A stretch of 64,000 nucleotides of DNA from Bradyrhizobium sp. ISRA464 (GTDB taxonomy: Bacteria > Pseudomonadota > Alphaproteobacteria > Rhizobiales > Xanthobacteraceae). The stretch lies in contig NZ_CP094526.1 in the NCBI RefSeq assembly GCF_029910095.1, positions 8,322,501 to 8,386,500 on the forward strand, in the 5' to 3' direction. Numbering within the stretch: the stretch's first letter is position 1; every line of letters starts with the position of its first letter. Positions 1 through 9,067 of the stretch are shown piece by piece. Under the pieces are notes generated by a model, which made no database searches, had not been told where the DNA came from, and worked only from the letters and a program-made list of their open reading frames with translations. The translations under genes and the position numbers were made by a program.

Positions 1-1198
1 CGGCATCGTCGGCACCGTTGTGGCCGTAGCAGCCGGAGCCTTCGGTATGGATCAAGCGGACGCTCTCCGGTGGCAGGCCGAGCATCTCGGCGATCGCCTG
101 GCGGTCGGGATAGACGCCTTGCGTGTGCGTCCACACGGTCATGGTGCCGTCGACGAAATGGGCGACCGCGCAGGAGGGCCCGATCGAGCCATGCGACTGG
201 TAGGGCCGCGTATAGGTGGCCTCGAGCGCCTTCGTGCCGCTCACCGATGGATTGCTGCGCTGGAGGATCGTGAAATCCTGCGACGGCAGCGCGGTCAGCG
301 CGCTTGCCATATCGTTCTGGTTCGGAAGCTTTGCTCTCTCTTGCCACTTCGCGACGGCGGCCAGCGCCTGCATCGCCTTGATCGCCGCAAACTCCTTCTC
401 CGCCACCACGGCGAGAAAATTGCCGTCGCGCATTACCCGCACCACGCCGGGCATCTTCTCGATTGCGGAAGTGTCGCATTCGGTCAGTTGCGCGCCATAG
501 CTCGGCGGCCGCACCACGCGCGCGTGCACCATGCCGAGGAGCCGCATGTCCTGCACATAGGCCGCGCCGCCCGTGACCTTCGCCGGGATATCGACGCGCG
601 GTACCGGTTGGCCCATTACCTTGAAGCTTGCCGGATCCTTAAGGCTCGACACCGGCTGCGCCTGGACGTGCAGGATGTTCGCGGCGACAAGCTCGCCATA
701 GCTCAGCCGCCGACCGTCGGGCGCGACGACCGCCGCATTCTCCGTCCGCAACCCGTCGGCGGGGAGCCCGAACCGTCGTGCGGCTTCCGCGATCAGCAGC
801 GCGCGCGCCTGCGCCGCAGCGTTCAGGATCGCGGTGCCGCTGTCCTGCATCGAGTGGCTGCCGGCGGTGTAGCCTTCGTTCGCCGTGAGCCTGGTGTCCG
901 CGGTGATCACCTTCAGCGCATCGAAGGGGACATCGAGCTGTTCGGCAGCGATCTGCTGGAACGCGGTCCTGAAGCCCTGACCGAGTTCGGCCTTGCCGGT
1001 GAACGCCGTGATACGGCCGTCGGCATCGATGCGAATCCAGGAATCCAGATAGGGCGAGGTCGCGAGGCTGCCGGGCAGCTTCGGCCTACTACCCGCCCTC
1101 TGCTCCTGCGCCGCCGCAGGGCGCAGCGCAAAGCTGATGATCAGCGCGCCGCCACCGGCCAGCACGCTGCGGCGATCGAGGATCACGGGCGCGTTCAT
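1..1198 (-). CDS. Molybdopterin-binding subunit of a xanthine-dehydrogenase-family oxidoreductase (partial, cut by left edge)
   Basis: The reverse strand is open from an ATG at 1198 to the window edge, about 399 codons of the N-terminal part. The N-terminus has a twin-arginine-like stretch (DRRSVLAGGGALIISFAL, residues about 8-25), so the protein is probably exported with its cofactor. Further in come features of the isoquinoline 1-oxidoreductase beta / nicotinate dehydrogenase B type: GKAELGQG, a GYTAGSHSMQDSG stretch and GQPVPRVDIPAKVTGGAAY. The start overlaps the stop of the upstream 2Fe-2S subunit by 4 bp (ATGA), showing translational coupling. With the 2Fe-2S protein and multihaem cytochrome c it would form a periplasm-facing enzyme oxidising an N-heterocycle or aldehyde. 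The substrate cannot be told from sequence. The C-terminal half with the active-site glutamate is outside the window. Confidence 0.85.
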   Translation of the reverse strand, partial: MNAPVILDRRSVLAGGGALIISFALRPAAAQEQRAGSRPKLPGSLATSPYLDSWIRIDADGRITAFTGKAELGQGFRTAFQQIAAEQLDVPFDALKVITADTRLTANEGYTAGSHSMQDSGTAILNAAAQARALLIAEAARRFGLPADGLRTENAAVVAPDGRRLSYGELVAANILHVQAQPVSSLKDPASFKVMGQPVPRVDIPAKVTGGAAYVQDMRLLGMVHARVVRPPSYGAQLTECDTSAIEKMPGVVRVMRDGNFLAVVAEKEFAAIKAMQALAAVAKWQERAKLPNQNDMASALTALPSQDFTILQRSNPSVSGTKALEATYTRPYQSHGSIGPSCAVAHFVDGTMTVWTHTQGVYPDRQAIAEMLGLPPESVRLIHTEGSGCYGHNGADDA

Positions 1199-1686
1199 CG
1201 CTGGCTCCCGTCGCTCGCGGCATCAGCCGTGTCGATCAGGCGCGCGGCGCGATGCACGGCGCGCAGGATGCGCATATGGGTGCCGCAACGGCAGAGATTC
1301 GATTCCAACTCGGCACGGATCTGCGCATCGGTCGGCTTCGGATTGCGCAGCAACAGCGCCTGCGCGCGCATCATCATCCCCGCGATGCAGTAGCCGCATT
1401 GCGCCGCCTGCTCCTCCATGAAGGCGCGCTGGATCGGCGCCGGCGCTGCCACGGTGCCGAGCCCTTCGAGCGTCGTCACCTGCTTGCCCTCGAGCAGAAC
1501 CAGCGGCGTGACACAGGACAGCACCGCCTTGCCATCGACGATCACCGTGCAGGCGCCGCACTGCCCGAGCCCGCAGCCGAACTTGGCCGCATTCAGCCCG
1601 AGGTCGTCGCGCAGCACATACAGCAGCGGAGTATCCGGGTCGGCTTCGACCCGATGGTCCCCGCCATTGACCTTCAATGTCATCAT
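1195..1686 (-). CDS. (2Fe-2S)-binding subunit of the molybdenum hydroxylase
   Basis: A 163-residue small subunit of the xanthine-dehydrogenase family. The N-terminal ferredoxin-like domain carries the plant-type cluster motif CGLGQCGACTV near residues 38-48 and a further Cys near 58. The C-terminal helical domain holds the second cluster with CGYC near residue 97 and CRC near 132. The length matches CoxS/IorA/NdhS-type subunits (150-170 aa). It transfers electrons from the Mo centre to the cytochrome c encoded upstream. Its start overlaps the cytochrome stop by 4 bp and its stop overlaps the start of the molybdopterin subunit by 4 bp, so the three genes are one operon. Two tandem Met codons leave the start uncertain by one residue. 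Confidence 0.93.
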   Translation of the reverse strand: MMTLKVNGGDHRVEADPDTPLLYVLRDDLGLNAAKFGCGLGQCGACTVIVDGKAVLSCVTPLVLLEGKQVTTLEGLGTVAAPAPIQRAFMEEQAAQCGYCIAGMMMRAQALLLRNPKPTDAQIRAELESNLCRCGTHMRILRAVHRAARLIDTADAASDGSQR

Positions 1687-3038
1687 GGCTTGCCTCCCGG
1701 TTTGGGGTTGGCCGGCGCGTCGCGCGCATCGGGCGACGCCGCAAGCGAAACGGCTTGGCTGGCGCGCGCATCGCGCACGGTCTTGTCGAGATCGCTCCAG
1801 GCCGGCTGCTTGCCGAAGCGGGCGCGCAGATAGTTCAGCAAGGCGACCATCTGCGCATCATCCATGCTGGCGGCAAACCCGGGCATGATCGGGCTGTGCT
1901 CGCCCTCGACGCCCGAGACGCCGGACAGCACGGTGTTGATGAGATTGCGCGGAGCGGGGCTCGCGATCGCCGTGCTGAGCGCGAGATTGACGCCGCCATA
2001 GGGCAGCGGCCGGTTGCCCTCGTGGCAGGAGGCGCAGGCCGCGGCATAGATTGCCGCACCTGCGGCATTCGCCTGCGGCGCTTCCGCTGGAGATGATTGC
2101 GCCACCACCGCACCGGCGGAACGCGTGCGGTCGGGCGCCGGCGCGCCCGAGATATCGGCCATGTAGACGGCGATGGCGCGCACGTCGCTGTCGGCGACCG
2201 ACGACAGATTGGCGACGACCTCGGCCATCGGCCCGCGCGCAGTGCCGTGGTCAGAGTGCCAGGCGTGACGCAGATACGCGTACAGCGCGTCGGCGTGCCA
2301 GCGCACCGGTGCATGCGACGCGTCGTTCAGCGCATAGGCGTGCCAATTGTCGACCTCGCCGCCGGCAAACTGCGCGTTGACGCGCTCGGCACCGAGCGCA
2401 TTGCGCGGCGTGTGGCAGGCGCCGCAATGCGCAAGTCCTTCGACCAGATAGGCACCGCGGTTCCATTCCGCGCTCTTCGTGGCATCAGGACGAATGTCGG
2501 CGCTCCGAAGGTACAGCAATTTCCACCCGGCGATCAGCGGCCGATAGTTGAACGGAAAGGACAGCTCATTCTTCGGCGGCGATGCATGAACCGGCTCCCG
2601 GGTCATCAGGAACGCGTAGAGCGCCCGGTCGTCGGCATCCGAAACATTAGTGAAATGGTCATAGGGGAAGGTCGGGTAGAGATGATGGCCGTCGCGGCTG
2701 ACGCCCGAGCGCATCGCGCGGACGAACGCCTCTTCCGACCAGCGCCCGATCCCGGTCTCGGCGTCGGGCGTGATGTTGGAGGAAAACACGGTTCCGAACG
2801 ATGTGGGAACCGGAACGCCGCCGGCGTAATTCGCAGCCCCACGCAGGGTATGACAGGTGTTGCAATTGCCGATCGCGGCGAGATCGCGGCCGCGCTTGAC
2901 GATATCAGGATCGAACGTATCCGGCCGCGGTGGCGCAACAGCCGCGATCGACGGCCGCCAGGCCACGGCGAAGCCCGCGGCCGCGACCACCAGCACGACG
3001 ACAACGACGCTTGCGACGATCCGCGATTGACCGGCCAT
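1683..3038 (-). CDS. Membrane-anchored multihaem cytochrome c, electron-acceptor subunit of the molybdenum hydroxylase
   Basis: A 451-residue protein with an N-terminal hydrophobic segment (residues about 8-28) followed by three c-type haem sites: CNTCH (about 59), CGACH (about 205) and CASCH (about 335). Each lies in a class I cytochrome c domain. This three-domain layout is that of the alcohol/aldehyde-dehydrogenase cytochrome subunits and the cytochrome subunit of nicotinate dehydrogenase-like enzymes. It would accept electrons from the 2Fe-2S subunit in the periplasm and pass them to the respiratory chain. It is the first gene of the operon and is divergent from recQ across about 100 bp. 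The Pro/Ala/Lys-rich tail is probably disordered. Confidence 0.88.
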   Translation of the reverse strand: MAGQSRIVASVVVVVLVVAAAGFAVAWRPSIAAVAPPRPDTFDPDIVKRGRDLAAIGNCNTCHTLRGAANYAGGVPVPTSFGTVFSSNITPDAETGIGRWSEEAFVRAMRSGVSRDGHHLYPTFPYDHFTNVSDADDRALYAFLMTREPVHASPPKNELSFPFNYRPLIAGWKLLYLRSADIRPDATKSAEWNRGAYLVEGLAHCGACHTPRNALGAERVNAQFAGGEVDNWHAYALNDASHAPVRWHADALYAYLRHAWHSDHGTARGPMAEVVANLSSVADSDVRAIAVYMADISGAPAPDRTRSAGAVVAQSSPAEAPQANAAGAAIYAAACASCHEGNRPLPYGGVNLALSTAIASPAPRNLINTVLSGVSGVEGEHSPIMPGFAASMDDAQMVALLNYLRARFGKQPAWSDLDKTVRDARASQAVSLAASPDARDAPANPKPGGKP

Positions 3039-3136
3039 GCCTGAATCGAGTTTATGGTTGGCTCGTCTGTTAACCTATCTCCCCCGGGATCGTTCGGCCG
3101 CCCGGCCTTCGATCACCGCCTGTTGACCCTCGGATC

Positions 3137-5005
3137 ATGACCGCCCAGCCAGCCCTCGATCGCGCACCCGCCGAGTCCCGCGATGCGCTGTCCGTGCTCA
3201 ATTCCGTGTTTGGGCTGCCGGGCTTTCGCGGCGCGCAGGAGAAGATCATTCGCCACGTCACCGGCGGCGGCAATTGCCTGGTGCTGATGCCAACCGGCGG
3301 CGGCAAGTCGCTGTGCTACCAGCTGCCGTCGCTGCTGCGCGACGGCTGCGGCATCGTGGTGTCGCCGCTGATCGCGCTGATGCGCGACCAGGTCGCGGGC
3401 CTCACGGAGGCCGGCGTCAACGCCGCGGTGCTGAACTCGACGCTCACTTACGAGGAAGCCTCCGAGGTCGAGCGGCGGCTGATCGCCGGCGATCTCGACC
3501 TGCTCTATGTCGCACCCGAGCGGCTGCTGACGCCGCGCTGTCTCAATCTGCTCGGCCAAGCGCAGATCGCGCTGTTTGCAATCGACGAGGCGCATTGCGT
3601 CTCGCAATGGGGCCACGACTTCCGACCCGAATATATCGGCCTCTCGGTGCTCGCCGAGCGCTTTCCCGACGTGCCGCGCATCGCGCTGACCGCGACCGCG
3701 GATGCGCTGACGCGCAAGGAGATCGCCGAGCGGCTGTCGCTCGCGGATGCGCCGCAATTCGTCTCGAGCTTCGACCGCCCCAACATCCGCTACGAGATCG
3801 TCGACAAGCAGAATGCGATCACGCAGCTGAAGCATTTCATCAAGGACCGGCACGCGGGCGACGCCGGCGTGGTCTACTGCCTGTCGCGCGCCAAGGTGGA
3901 GGACGTCGCAGCGTCGCTGAACGCCGTCGGCATTCCGGCGCTACCCTATCATGCCGGGCTCGATGCCGCCGTGCGCGCCCGACACCAGGACCGCTTCATC
4001 AACGAGGACGGCGTCGTGATCGTCGCCACGATCGCGTTCGGCATGGGCATCGACAAGCCGGACGTTCGCTTCGTCGCGCATCTCGACCTGCCCAAGAGCG
4101 TCGAGGCCTACTACCAGGAAACCGGCCGCGCCGGCCGTGACGGCAAGCCGTCGACCGCATGGATGGCCTACGGCCTGTCCGATATCGTGCAGCAGCGCCG
4201 CATGATCGACGAATCGAACGGATCCGACGCCTTCAAGCGCGTCTCGATCGGCAAACTCGACGCGCTGGTCGCGCTCGCCGAAACCGCGCATTGCCGCCGG
4301 CAGCGCCTGCTCGGCTATTTCGGCGAGATGCACGACGGCGAGAACTGCGGCAATTGTGACAACTGCCTGACGCCGCCGCGCATCCGCGACGGCAAGGTGC
4401 TGGCGCAGAAGCTGTTATCGTGCGTCTACCGCACCGGCCAGCGTTTTGGCGCCATGCACCTGATCGACGTGCTGGTCGGGCGGCTGACCGAGCGCGTCAA
4501 GCAGTTCGATCACGACCAATTGTCGGTGTTCGGCATCGGCCGCGAGCTCAACGAGAAGCAATGGCGCGCGGTGCTGCGTCAGCTCGTGGCGATAGGCCAT
4601 CTGCGCGCCGACAGCGACGCCTATGGCGCGCTAAAGCTGACCGACAGCGCGCGCGGCGTGCTGAAGGGCGAGACCGCGGTGATGCTGCGCGAGCGGCCGG
4701 AAGGTGCGCGCAACCGCGCGATCCGCGGCAAGTCGCGCCGCGGCGAGCTTGCGCCCGCGGCCGACGGCAAGGGCGCCGCCGCTAACCCCGCGCTGCATGC
4801 GGCACTACGCGCCTGGCGCGCGGAGATCGCGCGGCAGCGCGGCGTGCCGGCCTATGTCGTGCTGCACGATTCGACCATCGACGGCATCGCCGCAATGCAG
4901 CCGGACACCCTGAGCGAGCTCCGCAACATCGCCGGCATCGGCGACAAGAAGCTCGAGCATTACGGCAACGACCTGATCAGGCTGGTGAAGTCTTCGCAAG
5001 AATAG
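3137..5005 (+). CDS. recQ: ATP-dependent DNA helicase RecQ
   Basis: A 622-residue superfamily 2 helicase. It shows Walker A PTGGGKS (about residue 53), motif II DEAHCVSQWGHDFRPEY (about 150), motif III ALTATA, and motif VI with QETGRAGRDG (about 335). The RecQ-Ct zinc module has the cysteine set C(17)CxxC in LLGYFGE..CGNCDNC (about 385-415). A winged-helix region and a C-terminal HRDC domain (about 545-620, ending with GIGDKKLEHYG) complete the standard architecture. Length and domain order match bacterial RecQ. It unwinds 3'-5' in recombination and fork repair. The ATG at 3137 gives the canonical N-terminus. It is convergent with the SEC-C gene downstream. Confidence 0.97.
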   Translation: MTAQPALDRAPAESRDALSVLNSVFGLPGFRGAQEKIIRHVTGGGNCLVLMPTGGGKSLCYQLPSLLRDGCGIVVSPLIALMRDQVAGLTEAGVNAAVLNSTLTYEEASEVERRLIAGDLDLLYVAPERLLTPRCLNLLGQAQIALFAIDEAHCVSQWGHDFRPEYIGLSVLAERFPDVPRIALTATADALTRKEIAERLSLADAPQFVSSFDRPNIRYEIVDKQNAITQLKHFIKDRHAGDAGVVYCLSRAKVEDVAASLNAVGIPALPYHAGLDAAVRARHQDRFINEDGVVIVATIAFGMGIDKPDVRFVAHLDLPKSVEAYYQETGRAGRDGKPSTAWMAYGLSDIVQQRRMIDESNGSDAFKRVSIGKLDALVALAETAHCRRQRLLGYFGEMHDGENCGNCDNCLTPPRIRDGKVLAQKLLSCVYRTGQRFGAMHLIDVLVGRLTERVKQFDHDQLSVFGIGRELNEKQWRAVLRQLVAIGHLRADSDAYGALKLTDSARGVLKGETAVMLRERPEGARNRAIRGKSRRGELAPAADGKGAAANPALHAALRAWRAEIARQRGVPAYVVLHDSTIDGIAAMQPDTLSELRNIAGIGDKKLEHYGNDLIRLVKSSQE

Positions 5006-5074
5006 GCAGCGACACGACGCAACGATCGGCTTGCCATGATCTCGGCCGTGCCGCGGACCGGCCCAATCCCGGGC

Positions 5075-6007
5075 TCAAGGTTGATTGGTGAGGCAGCATT
5101 TCTTGTATTTCTTGCCGCTTCCGCACGGGCATGGATCATTACGTCCGACGTGACGCAGGGGATTCCTCACGGGCTCCGTGGGTATCCATTGCGTACCGAG
5201 ATCGTCGTCGGAGAGCTGGTCGGTGGTATCATCGTGATCGGTCCACTCCAACGCTTCGACCACATCCGCGATGTAACCAAGATGGGCTTCCTCAAAGCGA
5301 CTGATGTCCTCGGGTCTCTGCTCGGCCTCGGCAAGCAGGTCGTCGAACTCGCCGCGTCCAAGCATCCAGTCCGGGATACAGCCATCATCGATCGCGCGAT
5401 GCACCATCGGGGCCAGATCGCGCAGCCCCAACAAGGCAATTGCCTGCTGCCAGCCGTACCAGGCCTGGTCCTCGTCCTCAGCGAGTTTGTCCTCGTAGAA
5501 TGCCACAAGCAGGCGCCGCATCCGGTCGAGCTCGATGCGTCCATCCCAAGTGAGGAACGTCGCGGCACCGAAAATCTGGTCACGGGCGAATTGATCGACG
5601 GATCGATCCGCAACGAGGCCGAACAACGCGTCGACGTCGCCGTCGAAAACGCCCGCCACAATGCGGGCCATGCTTTCAGTCAAAACGTCTCCGAGCACAT
5701 CATCGAGCTCGGACTCGGGGCGACGCAGCAGCCGCAGTAAATCGCGGCAAGCTGCGGTGTCGCGGCCTCCACCCAGAATGTACAGGCCGCGAAACAACAG
5801 CACGACCTCTTCATCGGATAGCGATTCACCATTCGCGGCGCGCGCGACCAGGGCGCGCAATGGAGGAGCCGCCTCCTCCATCCTGAGCAGGCACATTCCG
5901 ATGGCGACCACAGGCAGGCGCGGTTCGGTGGCGACCATTTCCAGATAGCCTTCGATCGGTTCCAGGTCACCCTGCTTCAAGATCGCCTCAAGCTCTTCCT
6001 TCTTCAC
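5075..6007 (-). CDS. HEAT-like (DUF1186-type) protein with C-terminal SEC-C zinc motif
   Basis: The protein starts most plausibly at a GTG at 6007 ([13 protein letters not shown]), about 310 aa. The frame is open further upstream to 6127, but that extension reads as noncoding. The body is a helix-rich, acidic repeat region of the kind annotated DUF1186. The last 25 residues form a SEC-C motif, [16 protein letters not shown], which binds zinc and is found at the end of SecA and many unrelated proteins. The motif suggests zinc-dependent protein or ribosome contact, but no function is established for this family. It is transcribed towards recQ and is divergent from the monooxygenase gene. Confidence 0.85.
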   Translation of the reverse strand: MKKEELEAILKQGDLEPIEGYLEMVATEPRLPVVAIGMCLLRMEEAAPPLRALVARAANGESLSDEEVVLLFRGLYILGGGRDTAACRDLLRLLRRPESELDDVLGDVLTESMARIVAGVFDGDVDALFGLVADRSVDQFARDQIFGAATFLTWDGRIELDRMRRLLVAFYEDKLAEDEDQAWYGWQQAIALLGLRDLAPMVHRAIDDGCIPDWMLGRGEFDDLLAEAEQRPEDISRFEEAHLGYIADVVEALEWTDHDDTTDQLSDDDLGTQWIPTEPVRNPLRHVGRNDPCPCGSGKKYKKCCLTNQP

Positions 6008-6229
6008 GGACCTTGATCCTTTCCCTGTGGGTGAAAGGTTACGATGAAATGCCTTACCAGACCACCACTGGTCACCGCTATTTGCCGTGGCCCCGGCATA
6101 GGAGCCATACCCGACACGGCCATGCACGTGCTTGCGGGCCTCGCCGAACTCGCCCTAATCTTTTCCTTGCTGCGTCCAACGAGGCGCAGCCAGGACAAAT
6201 GAAGAGACCAACACAGGGAAGAGACCGCC

Positions 6230-7978
6230 ATGGCTCAGGAGAGTGCCGCGCGCGGCAATGCGCGCCCTGCGGAAACGGGAACGTTCGATGCCGTCGTGGT
6301 CGGCGCGGGTTTCGCCGGCATGTACATGCTGCATCGGCTGCGCGGACTCGGCTTTACCGCACGCGTGTATGAGGCCGGAGGCGGCGTCGGCGGCACCTGG
6401 TACTGGAATCGCTATCCCGGCGCGCGCTGCGACGTCGAGAGCCTGCAATACTCCTTCTCGTTCTCCGAAGAGCTCGACCAGGAATGGAGCTGGTCGGAGA
6501 AATATTCGCCACAGCCCGAGATCCTCGCCTACGCCAACCACGTCGCCGACCGCTTCCACCTGCGCAGCCAGATCGTGTTCGACACCCGAGTGACCGCGGC
6601 GACCTTCGACGAAGCCGCAGGCATGTGGACGATCGAGACCGATCGCGGTGACAAGGTTGCGGCAAAATTCTGCATCATGGCGGTCGGCTGCCTGTCGGCG
6701 CCGAACCGTCCGGCCTTTGCCGGGATGAGCGATTTCCGCGGGCCGATCTATCACACCGGCGAATGGCCGCATGAGGGCGTCGACTTCACTGGCCTGCGCG
6801 TCGGTGTCATCGGCACCGGATCGTCAGCGATCCAGTCGATCCCGATCATTGCGCAGCAGGCCTCGCAGCTTACCGTGTTCCAGCGCACCGCGACCTGGTC
6901 GGTGCCGGCGTGGAACGAGGCGCTGTCGGCGGAGTATTTGAAAGAAGCCAAGGCGCATTATCCTGAATTGCGCGCCAAGGCACGCGCGCGCCCGACCGGC
7001 TTCTACTTCCCATTCAACGCCCAGTCCGCCTTGCAGGCGAGCGCGGACGAACGCGAGCGGCAATATGAGGAAGCCTGGCGGCGCGGCGGCCTGCCCTTCC
7101 TCGGCTCGTTCGGCGACCTCCTGTTCGAGAAGGCCGCCAACGATACCATCGCTGATTTCGCGCGGAACAAGATCCGCAGCATCGTCAAGGATCCGGCGAC
7201 CGCCGAGCTGCTGTGCCCGCCGAACGTGTTCGGCTGCAAGCGGCTCTGCGTCGACACCAACTATTTCGAGACCTACAATCTGCCGCATGTGAAGCTGGTC
7301 GACGTGTCGAAAACGCCGATCGAGTGCTTCACGCATGATGCCATCGTCGTCGACGGCACCGGATACAAGGTCGACGCGATCGTCTCGGCGACCGGCTTTG
7401 CCGCAATGACCGGCTCGTTCGACAAAATTGCGATCACCGGCCGCGGCGGCCGGACGCTCGCCGAGAAATGGCGGGCCGGCCCTCGCGCCTATCTCGGCCT
7501 CGCCTCGGAAGGATTTCCGAATCTGTTCATGATCACCGGGCCCGGCAGCCCGTCGGTGCTGGCGAGCATGATCCAGGCGATCGAGCAGCATGTCGACTGG
7601 CTGGCGGATTGCCTCGGCCATATGCGCGATATCGGCGCCGGTACGATCGAGCCGCTCCGCGAAGATGAGGATGCCTGGGTCGCCCATGTCAACGACGTCT
7701 CGACGGTCTCGCTGCGTTCGACCTGCAGCTCCTGGTATGTCGGCGCCAACATCCCCGGCCGTCCCCGCGTGTTCATGCCCTATATCGGCGGCTTCCCCGT
7801 CTATGTGCAGAAGTGCAACGAGGTGATGAATTCGGGCTATGACGGCTTCGTGCTGCAGGGCGCGCAGGGCAGCAACGCGCCGCCCCAGGTGCGCTTCACC
7901 GAACGCTGGCAGGTGCCGCTCGACATCGAGGTGATCTCGCCGGCCGCGGTCGCCGCCAGGCGTGTGCCCGTCGTTTGA
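6230..7978 (+). CDS. Flavin-containing Baeyer-Villiger type monooxygenase (cyclohexanone/cyclododecanone monooxygenase family)
   Basis: A 582-residue class B flavoprotein monooxygenase. The first Rossmann fold GAGFAG is at residues 25-30. The conserved GGVGGTWYWNRYPGARCD stretch follows at 51-68. The Baeyer-Villiger fingerprint FRGPIYHTGEW (FxGxxxHxxxW) is at 169-179, and the NADPH-binding GVIGTGSSA at 193-201. Family members insert oxygen next to a ketone to give an ester or lactone using FAD and NADPH. The substrate cannot be inferred here: no hydrolase or alcohol dehydrogenase lies adjacent. It stands alone between the SEC-C gene and a metallophosphoesterase. The ATG at 6230 is 10 bp after AAGAGA. 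Confidence 0.93.
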   Translation: MAQESAARGNARPAETGTFDAVVVGAGFAGMYMLHRLRGLGFTARVYEAGGGVGGTWYWNRYPGARCDVESLQYSFSFSEELDQEWSWSEKYSPQPEILAYANHVADRFHLRSQIVFDTRVTAATFDEAAGMWTIETDRGDKVAAKFCIMAVGCLSAPNRPAFAGMSDFRGPIYHTGEWPHEGVDFTGLRVGVIGTGSSAIQSIPIIAQQASQLTVFQRTATWSVPAWNEALSAEYLKEAKAHYPELRAKARARPTGFYFPFNAQSALQASADERERQYEEAWRRGGLPFLGSFGDLLFEKAANDTIADFARNKIRSIVKDPATAELLCPPNVFGCKRLCVDTNYFETYNLPHVKLVDVSKTPIECFTHDAIVVDGTGYKVDAIVSATGFAAMTGSFDKIAITGRGGRTLAEKWRAGPRAYLGLASEGFPNLFMITGPGSPSVLASMIQAIEQHVDWLADCLGHMRDIGAGTIEPLREDEDAWVAHVNDVSTVSLRSTCSSWYVGANIPGRPRVFMPYIGGFPVYVQKCNEVMNSGYDGFVLQGAQGSNAPPQVRFTERWQVPLDIEVISPAAVAARRVPVV

Positions 7979-8062
7979 GCGGATCGCCACGATTTGCCCG
8001 CGCCGGCGTGATAGTGTCGCGCCGAACCCGCCGCGTTCCGCCGCGGGTCCAGACCGAGGGCG

Positions 8063-9004
8063 ATGATCGACACCGATTTGCAAGGACTGATCGAGCGGAT
8101 CGGCGCCGACCATGTCGCGCGCCGGCTGGCGGTCGAGACCAGGCATGAGGCGCAGCTGTTTGGGCAAGGCACGCTGCTGTTCAATGTCGAGAACTGGAAG
8201 CGCGCGCCAAGGCTCGTCGAGGCCGCGCTCAAGGCCACCGGCCTCTATGGCCGCGCGCGACGCAACGCCGACCGGGTGGAAGTGCGGCGCAACCTGGTGA
8301 TCTCGGCGCGCCTGCCGGCGGCCTTCGACGGCTTCACCATCCTTCAGCTCAGCGACCTCCACGCCGACATCAGCCCAGGGGCAATGCGGCACCTGATGGA
8401 CATCGTGCGCTACATCGCCTGCGACATCTGCGTGCTGACCGGCGACTATCGCGGCAGGACCTTCGGTCCGTTCGACGCCAGCCTCGCCGCGATGAAGGAT
8501 CTCTGCGCGCGGATCAAGCTGCCGCTCTACGGCATCCTTGGCAATCACGACAGCATCCGGATGGCGCCGGCGCTGGAAGCGATGGGCATTCGGATGTTGT
8601 TCAACGAATCCGAGGCGATCAAGCGCGGTGGCGAGACGATCTATCTTGCCGGGATCGACGATGCACATTTCTATCGCGCCGACGACATTCCGAAAGCCGC
8701 CGCGGCCATCCCGCACGAAGCGTTCTCGCTCCTGCTCGCGCATACGCCGGAATCATATCGCGAGGCAGCAAAGGCCGGCTTCGATCTCATGCTGAGCGGC
8801 CACACCCATGGCGGCCAGCTCTGTTTGCCCGGCGGCATCCCGATCAAGCTGGAAGCGCGGCTGCCGCGCCGGATGGGCGCCGGCGCCTGGCGTTTCGACA
8901 CACTCGCCGGATACACATCGGCGGGCGCCGGCACCAGCCTCGCGCCGGTGCGGCTCAATTGTCCGGCCGAGATCACGGTGCATACGCTGAGGCGTCCGGG
9001 GTGA
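8063..9004 (+). CDS. Metallophosphoesterase (YkuE/UDP-diacylglucosamine-pyrophosphohydrolase-like superfamily)
   Basis: A 313-residue calcineurin-like phosphoesterase. Metal-binding motifs in order: LSDLHAD (residues 96-102), GDY (127-129), GNHD (about 163-166), AHTPE (about 230) and GHTHGGQ (about 251-257). The GHTHGGQ ending is typical of YkuE/YaeI-type enzymes that often sit at the membrane surface. The first 80 residues are a predicted helical lead without a clear membrane segment, longer than in YkuE. The substrate is unknown. The gene ends close to the convergent protease gene. Confidence 0.9.
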   Translation: MIDTDLQGLIERIGADHVARRLAVETRHEAQLFGQGTLLFNVENWKRAPRLVEAALKATGLYGRARRNADRVEVRRNLVISARLPAAFDGFTILQLSDLHADISPGAMRHLMDIVRYIACDICVLTGDYRGRTFGPFDASLAAMKDLCARIKLPLYGILGNHDSIRMAPALEAMGIRMLFNESEAIKRGGETIYLAGIDDAHFYRADDIPKAAAAIPHEAFSLLLAHTPESYREAAKAGFDLMLSGHTHGGQLCLPGGIPIKLEARLPRRMGAGAWRFDTLAGYTSAGAGTSLAPVRLNCPAEITVHTLRRPG

Positions 9005-9067
9005 TTCATGCTTGCCCCGACGCTTGCCTCGCCTCGCCCCGCTTGTGCGGAGGGAGAAGACACGGCC

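Noticed and set aside
20-1393. Long plus-strand frame of 457 codons at the left edge
   Set aside because: It is antisense to the Mo subunit, whose family motifs are unambiguous; the plus frame is Arg/His-rich with no domain.
6824-8743. 639-codon minus-strand frame across the monooxygenase and phosphoesterase
   Set aside because: Shadow of two well-supported plus-strand genes; composition (His/Arg/Gly) is typical of antisense high-GC frames.
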